The position numbers and the translations under genes were made by a program. A DNA stretch of 64,000 nucleotides from the NCBI RefSeq assembly GCF_002158865.1, contig NZ_CP021455.1, forward strand, positions 3,720,001 through 3,784,000. The letters run 5' to 3'. The stretch's first letter is position 1; every line of letters starts with the position of its first letter. A model generated the notes under the pieces. It had not been told where the DNA came from. It searched no databases and saw only the letters and a list, made by a program, of their open reading frames with translations. Positions 11,470 to 19,362 of the stretch are shown here, in pieces. The stretch comes from Comamonas serinivorans (GTDB taxonomy: Bacteria > Pseudomonadota > Gammaproteobacteria > Burkholderiales > Burkholderiaceae_C).

Positions 11470-11913
11470 ATGCAAGCGTCCGACTTCCCCATCGTGACCA
11501 CCGACAAGGTCCGCTACAACGACACCGACCGCCAGGGCCACGTCAACAACGCCGTGTTCGCCACCTTCATGGAGCTGGCGCGCGTCGAGGTGCTCGAGCG
11601 GCCCGAACTGGCCTTGAGCGAGGCCGGCACCTCGTTCGTGCTGGCCCGCCTGGCCATCGACTACCGCGCCGAGATCCATTGGCCCGGCGAGGTGCAGATC
11701 GCCACCCGCGTGGGCCAGGTCGGCCGCAGTTCCATCGCGTTCGAGCAGGCCATTTTTCAGCACGGCCAGCTCTGCGGCCATGGCCAGTCCGTGGTCGTGC
11801 TCGTCGATGGGCAGACCAAGCGTTCGCGTCCGCTGTCGGAGGCGGCGCGCGACCGCCTCGAGCGCCATCGCGCGCCAGCGGACGGACCTGAGCACGAGCC
11901 GGCGCCACGCTGA
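11470..11913 (+). CDS. Acyl-CoA thioesterase, 4-hydroxybenzoyl-CoA thioesterase family
   Basis: This 147-residue hot-dog-fold protein carries the FadM/YbgC-like phrase VRYNDTDRQGHVNNAVF, with the catalytic Asp and the following histidine and asparagine residues. The central helix and the strand region LAIDYRAEIHWPGEV are also typical. It should hydrolyse acyl-CoA thioesters in the cytosol; the acyl group cannot be told from sequence. It lies 166 bp after the steroid isomerase gene on the same strand. The C-terminal tail of about 25 residues is charged and not conserved. Confidence 0.85.
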   Translation: MQASDFPIVTTDKVRYNDTDRQGHVNNAVFATFMELARVEVLERPELALSEAGTSFVLARLAIDYRAEIHWPGEVQIATRVGQVGRSSIAFEQAIFQHGQLCGHGQSVVVLVDGQTKRSRPLSEAARDRLERHRAPADGPEHEPAPR

Positions 11914-12083
11914 TCCCGCCTTCGATCCGTGCCGATCCAGTCGACCACGCCATGCGGCCGACACCCACGGTCCGCGACACAACGCCCACAGCACCTCATC
12001 GCGCACGAAACCGCCGTGCCCTGCTCGACGTGTTGAGCGCCGATCAGGCCAAGCTCCGCAGGCCACCCCGCAGACAGACCGAT

Positions 12084-12135
12084 GGGGTATGACCCCATCC
12101 ACGTTTTTTGAACAACGGGAATGGGCGCATACCCC
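12084..12135. repeat. 52-bp palindromic element, copy 3
   Basis: Matched ends GGGGTAT and ATACCCC flank ACGTT and AACGG. It lies between convergent genes, immediately beyond the terminator of the tctC-like gene. Confidence 0.88.
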
Positions 12136-12138
12136 ATT

Positions 12139-12163
12139 GAAAAAGGCCCGCTGAGCGGACCTT
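12139..12163 (-). terminator. Rho-independent terminator of the TctC-like gene
   Basis: On the minus strand AAGGTCCGC pairs with GCGGGCCTT around a 3-nt loop and is followed by TTTTTC. It lies 44 bp beyond the stop codon at 12207. Confidence 0.75.
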
Positions 12164-12206
12164 GACGCGGTGAACATGCCAGGGCCTTGGACCTGGCGCG
12201 TCCGGC

Positions 12207-13202
12207 TCACTTGGGGGCGTCGGCGCCGATCAGGCCCAGCATCTCCAGGTTCTTCTTCTCGTCCACCCACAGGCGCTCGGCCACCTTGCGGTACTCGGCG
12301 CTGGTCATGTAGGTTTCACCAAGGTCATAGGTTTCCAGGGCCTTCTTGAAGTTGGGATCCTGGATGGCCTCTTTGATGACGTCCTGAATCGTCTGCACGA
12401 TCTTGGGGTCCATGCCCTTGGGGCCCACCAGGCCGATGGGGCTGTAGGTGACCACGTCGATGCCCAGCTCGCGCGCCGTGGGCACGTCGGGGATGAGGCG
12501 CTTTTCCGAGAACGTGACCAGCGCCCGGCCCTTGCCCTGGCGCACGTTCTGCGCCCAGCCACCGTCGATCACCCCTTGCACGTGGCCGCCGACGAAGGCC
12601 TGCAGCACCTCGGAGCCGCCCTTGAACGGCACCGACTGCAGCTGGATGCCCGTGTGGCGCGCCAGCAGCACGGTGGCCGCGTGGCCCGAACTGCCCGAGC
12701 CTGTGGTCGCGATGGACAGCGGCTGCGTGGCGACCTTGGCGCCCGAGACGAAGTCGTTCAGCGTCTTCCAGGGCGAATTGCCGGGCACGACCAGGCCATA
12801 GGTGTACGACGCGAAGGCGACGATGTAGGTCAGGTCCTTCATCGGGTCATAGGGCACCTTCTGCATGTGCGGCACCTTGAACAGCGTGGCCGGCGCCACG
12901 GCCAGCTGGTAGCCGTCGGGCTGCTTGGACTGCGCCATCATCGCCGCCGCCAGGGTGCCGGCCGCGCCGGGCCGGTTGTCGATCACCACGGGCTGGCCCA
13001 GCGACTTGCTCATCACCGGCCCCAGCGCGCGCATCATGGAATCGGTGGCGCTGCCGGGCGGAAACGGCACGTACAGCGTCACCGGCTTGGTGGGGAACTT
13101 GGCCTCGGCCAGCGCTGGCGCCGACAGCCCCAAGCCGGCCAGGGCCAGCGCGGCACACAGGGCGCGACGCGCCACGGAAGCATTCAAACGGGACATGGGC
13201 AT
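12207..13202 (-). CDS. Bug/TctC-family periplasmic substrate-binding protein
   Basis: This 331-residue protein is a tripartite tricarboxylate transporter receptor of the Bug family, which is hugely expanded in Burkholderiales. It has a signal peptide cleaved near ALAEA (residue 33), the phrase VPFPPGSATD and the family's NRPGAAG loop. The ligand-contact region GSGSSGHA follows. Such proteins bind carboxylates for the TctAB permease or act as sensors. No tctA or tctB lies nearby, which is usual for orphan Bug proteins. Its ligand cannot be deduced. Confidence 0.92.
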   Translation of the reverse strand: MPMSRLNASVARRALCAALALAGLGLSAPALAEAKFPTKPVTLYVPFPPGSATDSMMRALGPVMSKSLGQPVVIDNRPGAAGTLAAAMMAQSKQPDGYQLAVAPATLFKVPHMQKVPYDPMKDLTYIVAFASYTYGLVVPGNSPWKTLNDFVSGAKVATQPLSIATTGSGSSGHAATVLLARHTGIQLQSVPFKGGSEVLQAFVGGHVQGVIDGGWAQNVRQGKGRALVTFSEKRLIPDVPTARELGIDVVTYSPIGLVGPKGMDPKIVQTIQDVIKEAIQDPNFKKALETYDLGETYMTSAEYRKVAERLWVDEKKNLEMLGLIGADAPK

Positions 13203-13612
13203 CTCTCCTCCAAAGTGGGATCGGCTTCACGTGCATGCGAGCGTTTCACGCGAGCGACGCGCCGCAATATACGGACTGCGCCTGCGGCGAACTGACACCC
13301 AGGCGCCATGCGCGATCGCATGCCGGCGCACCTCGGCAAAGTCCGCATCGGGCCGGGCAACGCCTGCGTCACCCTGAAACGCGTCGCCACTTCACGCCGG
13401 CGCTCCATGCCTGGAAACCCGCCCTGCCCCTTGGCCGATCGCCTTCGGCGGGTGCCTGAGCGCATCGCAACCGCTTGGCCCGTGCGCGCCAGCAACGGCC
13501 GGGGCGGCTCAGGCCAGCCTGCGCGCCTCCGAACCCCGCCGCGGAACGGCCACTTGCCGCAGGCGGACAGGCTGCGTCCTGGCAGGAAGGTTCAGCAGAG
13601 CTCAATCAGGGG
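13203..13612. other. Intergenic stretch without a supportable gene
   Basis: About 400 bp between the TctC-like gene start and the next 52-bp repeat. Open frames exist because of the high GC, but none resembles a known family. It presumably contains the promoter of the TctC-like gene; no clear -35/-10 pair stands out. Confidence 0.4.
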
Positions 13613-13664
13613 GCAGTATTCAATCAGGTGAACCATCTTTTCATCGAGAAGTCCATCATACTGG
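13613..13664. repeat. 52-bp palindromic element, copy 4
   Basis: Ends GCAGTAT and ATACTGG keep the exact 52-bp spacing, but the inner 5-mers are diverged (GAACC and ATCGA). It lies 9 bp beyond the stop codon of the HAD phosphatase gene. Confidence 0.7.
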
Positions 13665-13673
13665 GACCCAATA

Positions 13674-14363
13674 TCACACCCGAATCAGGCCCGGCAGCTC
13701 CCGCATGTGCGTGATGATGTGCGCGGCGCCGGCCTCGCGCAGGGCCTGCACCTCGGTGTGCACAGCCGCCTGGCCGGCCGGCGCAAACCCCACCACCGTC
13801 GCCCCCGCCGCCACCCCGGCCTGCACACCGGTGACGGTGTCTTCCACCACCAGGCAATCGGCGGGCGGCGTGGCCAGCGCATCGGCGGCCTTCAGGTAGA
13901 CATCGGGAAAGGGCTTGCTGCGCGGCAGGTCGTGGCCGCTGAAGACATGGGCGCCAAACAGCGCCGCCAACCCCACCTGCGCCAGCTGCATCTGCACCTT
14001 GGCCAGGTCCGCGCCCGAGGCACAGGCGATGCGCCCGCCGACCCGGGCATGCACGGCCTGCACGGTCGCCACGGCACCGTCGATGGGCTGCAGCTCGGCC
14101 GCCAGCCGCGCATTGCGGCGCACGTAAAAGGCCTGCAGCCAGTCTTCGGTGAAGGGCTGCCCCGTGTGGGCTTCGATCAGGGCCGCCTGGCTGCGCACGG
14201 TCTTGCCGACAAAGCGGCGCAGGCATTCGTCGGCGCTCATGGCCCAGCCGCGTTCGGCCAGCATGTCGCGCAACACGCCGTTGGTGATGGGTTCGCTGTC
14301 GACCAGGACACCGTCGCAATCGAAGAGCACGGCACGCACACGGAACAAGGGAGAGGCAGACAT
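13674..14363 (-). CDS. HAD-superfamily phosphatase (beta-phosphoglucomutase/Gph-like)
   Basis: This 229-residue protein is a subfamily IA haloacid-dehalogenase-like hydrolase. Motif I is FDCDGVLVDSE with the nucleophile Asp and the acid/base Asp two residues on. Motif II is the serine in ACASGAD. Motif III is the lysine in PRSKPFPD, and motif IV is VVEDTVTG. The cap domain is the small alpha-helical C1 type. It dephosphorylates a small phosphorylated metabolite or acts as a phosphomutase; the substrate is unknown. Confidence 0.9.
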   Translation of the reverse strand: MSASPLFRVRAVLFDCDGVLVDSEPITNGVLRDMLAERGWAMSADECLRRFVGKTVRSQAALIEAHTGQPFTEDWLQAFYVRRNARLAAELQPIDGAVATVQAVHARVGGRIACASGADLAKVQMQLAQVGLAALFGAHVFSGHDLPRSKPFPDVYLKAADALATPPADCLVVEDTVTGVQAGVAAGATVVGFAPAGQAAVHTEVQALREAGAAHIITHMRELPGLIRV

Positions 14364-14379
14364 GGTTCAGGCCAGGCAA

Positions 14380-14403
14380 CAAAAGGCGCCACCCCAGGCG
14401 CCA
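14380..14403 (-). terminator. Rho-independent terminator of the DUF4197 gene
   Basis: On the minus strand two GGCGCC halves pair around a 6-nt loop and are followed by TTTTGTTG. It lies between the DUF4197 stop codon and the start of the HAD gene. Confidence 0.65.
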
Positions 14404-14461
14404 CGGGGCCAGCGGGCACAGCCGCCCGCCAGCGAACGAAAACAAGCCAAGGAAAGATGAG

Positions 14462-14513
14462 GCAGTATCAGCGGATGGCCATTTTCAAACAAACGGGTAC
14501 CGCCGCATACTTC
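14462..14513. repeat. 52-bp palindromic element, copy 5
   Basis: Ends GCAGTAT and ATACTTC flank CCATT and AACGG. Its last two bases overlap the stop codon of the DUF4197 gene (14512-14514), so the element appears to abut or supply the gene's 3' end. Confidence 0.88.
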
Positions 14514-15270
14514 ACTTCAAACCACCCAACACGCGCGTCAGCAAGGCGCTGCCCGCGCTCACGGGGTCCTGGCGCAGCGCGCGCTCTTGCTGGCCGATGA
14601 CGGTGTAGAGGCCATCCACCGTCTTGCCCGTGACGTAGCCGGCCAGGTTGGCGTCCTGCTGCCGCAGCAGGCCATAGCGCGCCGCCGTGCCGGCCAGCTG
14701 GTCGTACTTCTGCACCAGCGCGACCTGGTTGGTGGTCTGCTGCACGATGGGCGTGAAGCGCTCGGTGAGCCCGCCGCGCGTCTTGCTCGAAAAGAAGTCG
14801 GTGACCGAGGTGTCGCCGCCGGTCAGGATGCCTTTGGCGTCGCTCACGCTCATGCCCTGGATGGCGCCCAGCAGCACGTCCTTGCCCTGGGGCACGGCCT
14901 GCTCGGCCGCGCTGTTCATGGCGGTTTCGATGCCATCGACCTGTGCGCCCAGGCCGAACTGGCGCATCAGCTTGGCCGCCTGGTTCAGCTGGCTGGGCAA
15001 GGCAATGCGCACCAGCGGGTTGTTCAGGTACCCGCCGCTCTGGCCCAGCAGGTCGATCGCCGCACCCGCACCCTGGGTCAGCAAGGCCTTCACCCCGGCC
15101 GAGGCATCGGCGTTGGTCAGCGACGCCAGCGCGCTGGCCTGGGCCTGCGCCAGGGCTGCCCAGTTCAGCGACAGGCCGCCGGCGGCCCCCGCCAGCAGCC
15201 AGCGCTGCAGCTGGCGGCGTGACAAAGTGGGGGAATGTGTGACCATGTGTGAGGATTTCTGAGCCTTCAT
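14512..15270 (-). CDS. DUF4197 domain-containing exported protein
   Basis: This 252-residue protein matches DUF4197, a family of unknown function in proteobacteria. An arginine pair (SRRQLQRWLL) before a hydrophobic stretch ending near AQAQA suggests export, possibly by Tat. The mature part has the family pattern LTNADASAGVKALL, then GYLNNPLVRI, and a C-terminal TVDGLYTVIGQQE phrase. ATGs at 15270 and 15246 are both possible starts; the first is used. A terminator and a 52-bp repeat follow it. Confidence 0.85.
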   Translation of the reverse strand: MKAQKSSHMVTHSPTLSRRQLQRWLLAGAAGGLSLNWAALAQAQASALASLTNADASAGVKALLTQGAGAAIDLLGQSGGYLNNPLVRIALPSQLNQAAKLMRQFGLGAQVDGIETAMNSAAEQAVPQGKDVLLGAIQGMSVSDAKGILTGGDTSVTDFFSSKTRGGLTERFTPIVQQTTNQVALVQKYDQLAGTAARYGLLRQQDANLAGYVTGKTVDGLYTVIGQQERALRQDPVSAGSALLTRVLGGLK

Positions 15271-15363
15271 GGCGCCCATTATGGGTGGGCCATTCAACAA
15301 TGGCCGCTTCGCCTGCCCTTTCACCCGCCGGGCTTGATCGCCTGGCCTCCGTCCGTCACGCCC

Positions 15364-17241
15364 ATGCCCCCTTCGACGACCTTCCCCCTCCGCCTGCTGG
15401 CCTGCTCGGCAGCCCTGGGCCTGCAGGCCCCCACGGTGTTCGCCCAGGCCTGCACGCTGTCGGCCAACAACACCATTGCGGCCACCAGCACGTGCAACAG
15501 CGCCGTCACCACCATGGGGTTGACGGGCGGTGGCGGGGCCCCCATCGCCGGCCAATCGCTGACAGCCACGGGCGGCACCGTGACCTTGACGGCGCCCGAC
15601 GTCGTGGCCTGGCGCAACGGTGGCGCCAGCAACGGCGTGTTTGACCTGACCACCACAGGCACGCTGCAGGCGCAGGGCAACGTGACCCTCCACGACAGCA
15701 ACGGCAACAACACCCGCGGCCTGTTCAACCGAGGCACGGCCGAGTTCCTGCAGAACCTGACCGTCTACAAGCCCACGCCCACGCAGACCAGCATGGCCAG
15801 CGAGTTCAACAACGCCGCCGCCATCGAACAGGCCGCAGGCTCACTGACCGTGCATGGCACCACCACCGTGCGCAGCGATGCCGCAGCGCCCAGCAATGCC
15901 AACAACACGCGCGATGGCATCCGCCACAACGGCGGCACGTCCAACTACAGGGGCGATGTGACCATCACCAGCCTGGGCGGCACGCGCATCGGCTTTTATC
16001 AGGCTGGTGGCGGCACGGTGAGCATTGACGGGGCCTTGAACGTCGAGCAACAGGCGACGATGTATGCCCGAACGGCGCCACTCCATGCTGCGGTCCGCCA
16101 GGAGGCGGTTGCCACGTCCTTTGCCGTGACCGGCCCCACGCGGCTGACCACGCTGGCCAATGGTGGCGCCGCCCTCATTGCCTCCAGCGTGATGCGCCTC
16201 AATGGCGGGGCGACGTTGACGGCAAATGGGGCGCCCTACATCGACCCACCGCCACCCGCTTCGCCAACCTTGACCCAGCGTGCAGCGGCGGTGCGCCTGG
16301 GCCCCGCAGCCGACGTGGCCATCGATGCACCCGCGTCCCTGCAGGCCAATGGCGAACAAGGCATCGCTGTGCAAATGACGGGGGCCGCCCGCTTGAGCGC
16401 GGCCCCCGGTGCGCAGCTCAGCGCCACCGGTGCCGACGGCACGGCCTTTGCGCTGCTGGGGGCCTCCACCCCGGTCACGCTGAACACGGCCACCGTCACC
16501 GCGCCCTGGCTGTGGCAGGCCGATGCCACCACGAATTGGGCGTTCACCGCCGAGGGCGGCACCTACACCGGCGCCAGCCAGCTCGCCAGTGGCGGGCAGC
16601 TCGCCCTCAACCTGGGCACCCGTGCGCTGTGGAACGTGACGGCCAACTCGGCCTTCAGCCAATTGACGGTGGCCAGCCAGGCCGTGGTCGATGCGTCGCA
16701 GGTGAATCCGCTCGTGCTGACGGGTGCGGTCACGCACCAAGACACCGGCGTCATCAGCCTGACTCGCTCCAACGCGGCGCCGAGCAACCTGCTGCAGGTC
16801 GCCGGCCCCTACACCAGTGGCGGCGTGCTGCAGCTCGACACCGTGCTCAACGCCGGCGACGCGGCCTCGCAGTCGGACGTGCTCGAGGTCGATTCGGCCG
16901 CACTGGGCAGCGGCCCCACCACGCTGCAGATCACGCCGCAAGGACCGGGTGCGCTGACCGAAGGCAAGGGCATCCTGGTGGTCAAGGTCCATGGCGCCTC
17001 GGCGGCCGACGCCTTTGTGCTGGCCAGCCCGCTGACGCAAGGGGGTTTCGACTACACCCTGGTGCAGGACGGCGACGGCAGCTGGTACCTGCGCTCCACC
17101 GCCGTCGTCGTGCCACCCACGGCGCGGGCCGTGCCCGTGCCGGTGGATGCGCCCTGGGCCCTGGCCGGCCTGGCGGCGCTGCTGGCCGCGGGTGTGGCGC
17201 GGGCCGGCCGGCAGCGCGCCCGTCGCACGGCGGACGCCTGA
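15364..17241 (+). CDS. Secreted repeat-rich surface protein with C-terminal sorting signal
   Basis: This 625-residue protein has a signal peptide cleaved near VFAQA and a long body rich in Thr, Ala, Gly and Asn, with right-handed beta-helix-like character (repeated short strands such as GTVTLTAPDVVAW). It resembles the passenger part of an autotransporter but has no C-terminal beta-barrel. It ends with VPVDAPWALAGLAALLAAG, followed by an Arg-rich tail. That is a tripartite sorting signal of the IPTL/PEP-CTERM kind. I infer a surface or extracellular matrix protein. The ATG at 15364 is chosen because it starts the signal peptide. Confidence 0.7.
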   Translation: MPPSTTFPLRLLACSAALGLQAPTVFAQACTLSANNTIAATSTCNSAVTTMGLTGGGGAPIAGQSLTATGGTVTLTAPDVVAWRNGGASNGVFDLTTTGTLQAQGNVTLHDSNGNNTRGLFNRGTAEFLQNLTVYKPTPTQTSMASEFNNAAAIEQAAGSLTVHGTTTVRSDAAAPSNANNTRDGIRHNGGTSNYRGDVTITSLGGTRIGFYQAGGGTVSIDGALNVEQQATMYARTAPLHAAVRQEAVATSFAVTGPTRLTTLANGGAALIASSVMRLNGGATLTANGAPYIDPPPPASPTLTQRAAAVRLGPAADVAIDAPASLQANGEQGIAVQMTGAARLSAAPGAQLSATGADGTAFALLGASTPVTLNTATVTAPWLWQADATTNWAFTAEGGTYTGASQLASGGQLALNLGTRALWNVTANSAFSQLTVASQAVVDASQVNPLVLTGAVTHQDTGVISLTRSNAAPSNLLQVAGPYTSGGVLQLDTVLNAGDAASQSDVLEVDSAALGSGPTTLQITPQGPGALTEGKGILVVKVHGASAADAFVLASPLTQGGFDYTLVQDGDGSWYLRSTAVVVPPTARAVPVPVDAPWALAGLAALLAAGVARAGRQRARRTADA

Positions 17242-17335
17242 GCGCCGAGGCGGCCGCACGGGCGTGCTACCGTCGCCCCCGTGCGGCGGACCGGGGCACT
17301 GGTCACGCCCTGTTCAACACCCCACTGCCTCCTCC

Positions 17336-18199
17336 ATGACCTCCACCGCTACCACCGCCCTGCGCTCCGTCCTCTACGTACCCGGCGACAAAGAGCGCGC
17401 GCTGCACAAGCTCGGCACGCTGGCCGCCGACGTGTACGTGATCGACCTGGAAGACGCCGTGGCCCCCGACCGCAAGGACACCGCCCGCGCCAACACCGCT
17501 GCCGTGCTGCAAGGCGGCACGGTGCCCACCGCCCAGCTCGTGGTGCGCGTGAATGGCGACGCCGCCAGCCAGTCGGCCGACCTGCAGGCGCTGCGCGGCT
17601 GCACGCCCCGCGCCGTGCTGCTGCCCAAATACGAAAGCCACGCTCAGCTGGCCGCGCTGCGCCAAGCCCTGCAGCAGGCCGGCCTGCCGACCAGCACCCA
17701 GGTCTGGGTGATGGTGGAGACGCCGATCGGCATTGCCCAGGTCGCGCAGCTGCTGGCTGTGGACAACGGCAGCTACCCACTGGCCGCCGTGGTCATCGGC
17801 ACCAACGACATCGCCCGCCTGACCGGCACCAGCATGGGCGAAGGCCGGCGCTACCTGCTGCCCTGGCTGGCCACGGTGCTCATCCACGCCAAGGCCCAGC
17901 ACCTTGCCGTGCTCGACGGCGTCTACAACGACTTTTCGGACACCGAGGGCTTTGCGGCCGAAGCCCGTCAGGGCCGCGACATGGGCTTTGACGGCAAGAC
18001 GCTGATCCACCCCTCGCAGGTGGCGCCCGCCAACGCCAGCTTTGCCCCCAGCGACGCCCAGGTGCAGTGGGCCCAGGCCGTGGTGGCCGCGTTCAACCAG
18101 CCCGAAAACGCGAGCAAGGGCGCCATCCAGATCGACGGCGAGATGGTGGAGCGCCTGCACCTGGAGATCGCGCACCGCGTGCTGGCCGCCACCCGCTGA
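17336..18199 (+). CDS. HpcH/HpaI aldolase / citrate lyase beta-subunit (CitE-like) family protein
   Basis: This 287-residue TIM-barrel protein belongs to the CitE-like branch that cleaves or forms CoA esters such as citramalyl-, malyl- or beta-methylmalyl-CoA. Family marks are SVLYVPGDKERAL, the metal and acidic patch VIDLEDAV, RVNG, the metal-ligand Glu in VMVETPIG and GKTLIHPSQV. No citrate lyase alpha or gamma subunit is nearby, so it is a stand-alone lyase whose exact ester is unknown. The ATG at 17336 gives the normal N-terminus. Confidence 0.88.
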   Translation: MTSTATTALRSVLYVPGDKERALHKLGTLAADVYVIDLEDAVAPDRKDTARANTAAVLQGGTVPTAQLVVRVNGDAASQSADLQALRGCTPRAVLLPKYESHAQLAALRQALQQAGLPTSTQVWVMVETPIGIAQVAQLLAVDNGSYPLAAVVIGTNDIARLTGTSMGEGRRYLLPWLATVLIHAKAQHLAVLDGVYNDFSDTEGFAAEARQGRDMGFDGKTLIHPSQVAPANASFAPSDAQVQWAQAVVAAFNQPENASKGAIQIDGEMVERLHLEIAHRVLAATR

Positions 18200-18312
18200 G
18201 GCGGCGCCCCTGCGGCCGCAAGCGCCTGCGCGCGCGAGGCTCAGCCCGGTCCATCCGCCCCGTCACCCTGCGGGTTGGTGTGATTGCCTTGGCGTGTGCA
18301 TCTGACTTGGCA

Positions 18313-18364
18313 TGAGTATGCCTGCATAGCCGTTCAATGGATAACGGAAATGCAGTGATACTGC
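18313..18364. repeat. 52-bp palindromic element, copy 6
   Basis: Ends TGAGTAT and ATACTGC flank the canonical CCGTT/AACGG pair. It lies 113 bp beyond the stop of the CitE-like gene. Confidence 0.88.
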
Positions 18365-18642
18365 CATCCAGCATCAACCACCCTGAATCGACGCCCTGAG
18401 CGGCGAGGCCTGCGCCTTGTCGCGTTTCAACGATCAAGCCGCCCGCCGAGGCAGCATGGCCACCGTCTGGCGCATGGCCGCAGCAGCGCGCAGCGGTGGC
18501 GGGCCTGCCCGGAGTCAGGTGATCCTGTCGTGCAAAGTCAGCGACGCGCGGGACCTCCGCGGCTGCGTGCATCCCCTGCGCCCTGCGCCCGTTCCACATT
18601 CACTGATTTCAGGGATAGGCGCCCCCGCCCTGCTGACCTAGG
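18365..18642. other. Upstream region of the two-component operon
   Basis: About 280 bp between a palindromic element and the response-regulator gene. No gene is supported. It should hold the operon promoter, but no convincing -35/-10 pair or operator was seen. Confidence 0.4.
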
Positions 18643-19362
18643 ATGGCGACCGACATGCACATGCCCGCCTCCACCCTGCCTGGTCTGCCGACCGAATCCG
18701 TCCTGCCTGCCCCGGTGCTGGTGGTGGAAGACGAACCCGTGCTGCAGCATCGGCTGCGCCGGGTGCTGATGGACCTGGGCTACGCCGCGGACGCCCTGCA
18801 GTTCGCCGCCACCCTGGCCGACGCCCGCGCCTGCCTGGCCAGCATGCCCATTGCCCTGGCGCTGATCGACCTGGCCCTGCCCGATGGCAATGGCCAGGCG
18901 CTGATCGCGCAGCTGCGGGCCGACGACCCGGGCCTGGGCATCCTGGTGGTGTCGGCCTGGAGCTCGGAAGAAGCCATCCTGGGGGCCTTGCGCGCCGGCG
19001 CCACGGGCTATGTGCTCAAGGAGCGCGACGACTTCGAGGTCATGCTGTCCATCCGCAGCGTGCTGCGCGGCGGCGCGCCCATCGACCCCTTCATCGCCCG
19101 TCGCATCCTGGAGCTGCTGCCGGGCCAGCCCACCCAGGCCGATCCCGCAGCCAGGGCCACGTCGCTTGACGAGGCCCTGACCGATCGCGAGCTGCAGATC
19201 TTGGGCCTGGTGGCCGACGGCCTGTCCAACCGGGAAATCGCCGAGCAGCTGAGCCTGTCCCGCTACACCATCGAAAGCCACGTCAAGCGCATCTACCGCA
19301 AGCTGGCCGTGTCGTCGCGCGTGAACGCGGTGCGTGAGGCACGCACGCGGGGGGTGCTGTGA
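18643..19362 (+). CDS. NarL/FixJ-family response regulator
   Basis: This 239-residue DNA-binding regulator has an N-terminal receiver domain with the acidic pair in VVEDEP, the phospho-acceptor D76 (LIDLALPDG) and the conserved lysine in GYVLKERD. The C-terminal LuxR-type helix-turn-helix has LTDRELQILGLVADGLSNREIA followed by the recognition helix TIESHVKRIYRKL. Its last bases overlap the start of the adjacent histidine kinase gene (GTGA), so the two form one operon and very likely a cognate pair. Confidence 0.93.
   Translation: MATDMHMPASTLPGLPTESVLPAPVLVVEDEPVLQHRLRRVLMDLGYAADALQFAATLADARACLASMPIALALIDLALPDGNGQALIAQLRADDPGLGILVVSAWSSEEAILGALRAGATGYVLKERDDFEVMLSIRSVLRGGAPIDPFIARRILELLPGQPTQADPAARATSLDEALTDRELQILGLVADGLSNREIAEQLSLSRYTIESHVKRIYRKLAVSSRVNAVREARTRGVL

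Noticed and set aside
15841..17259. 472-aa minus-strand frame opposite the surface protein
   Set aside because: It is a shadow frame without motifs; the plus frame has a signal peptide and a sorting signal.
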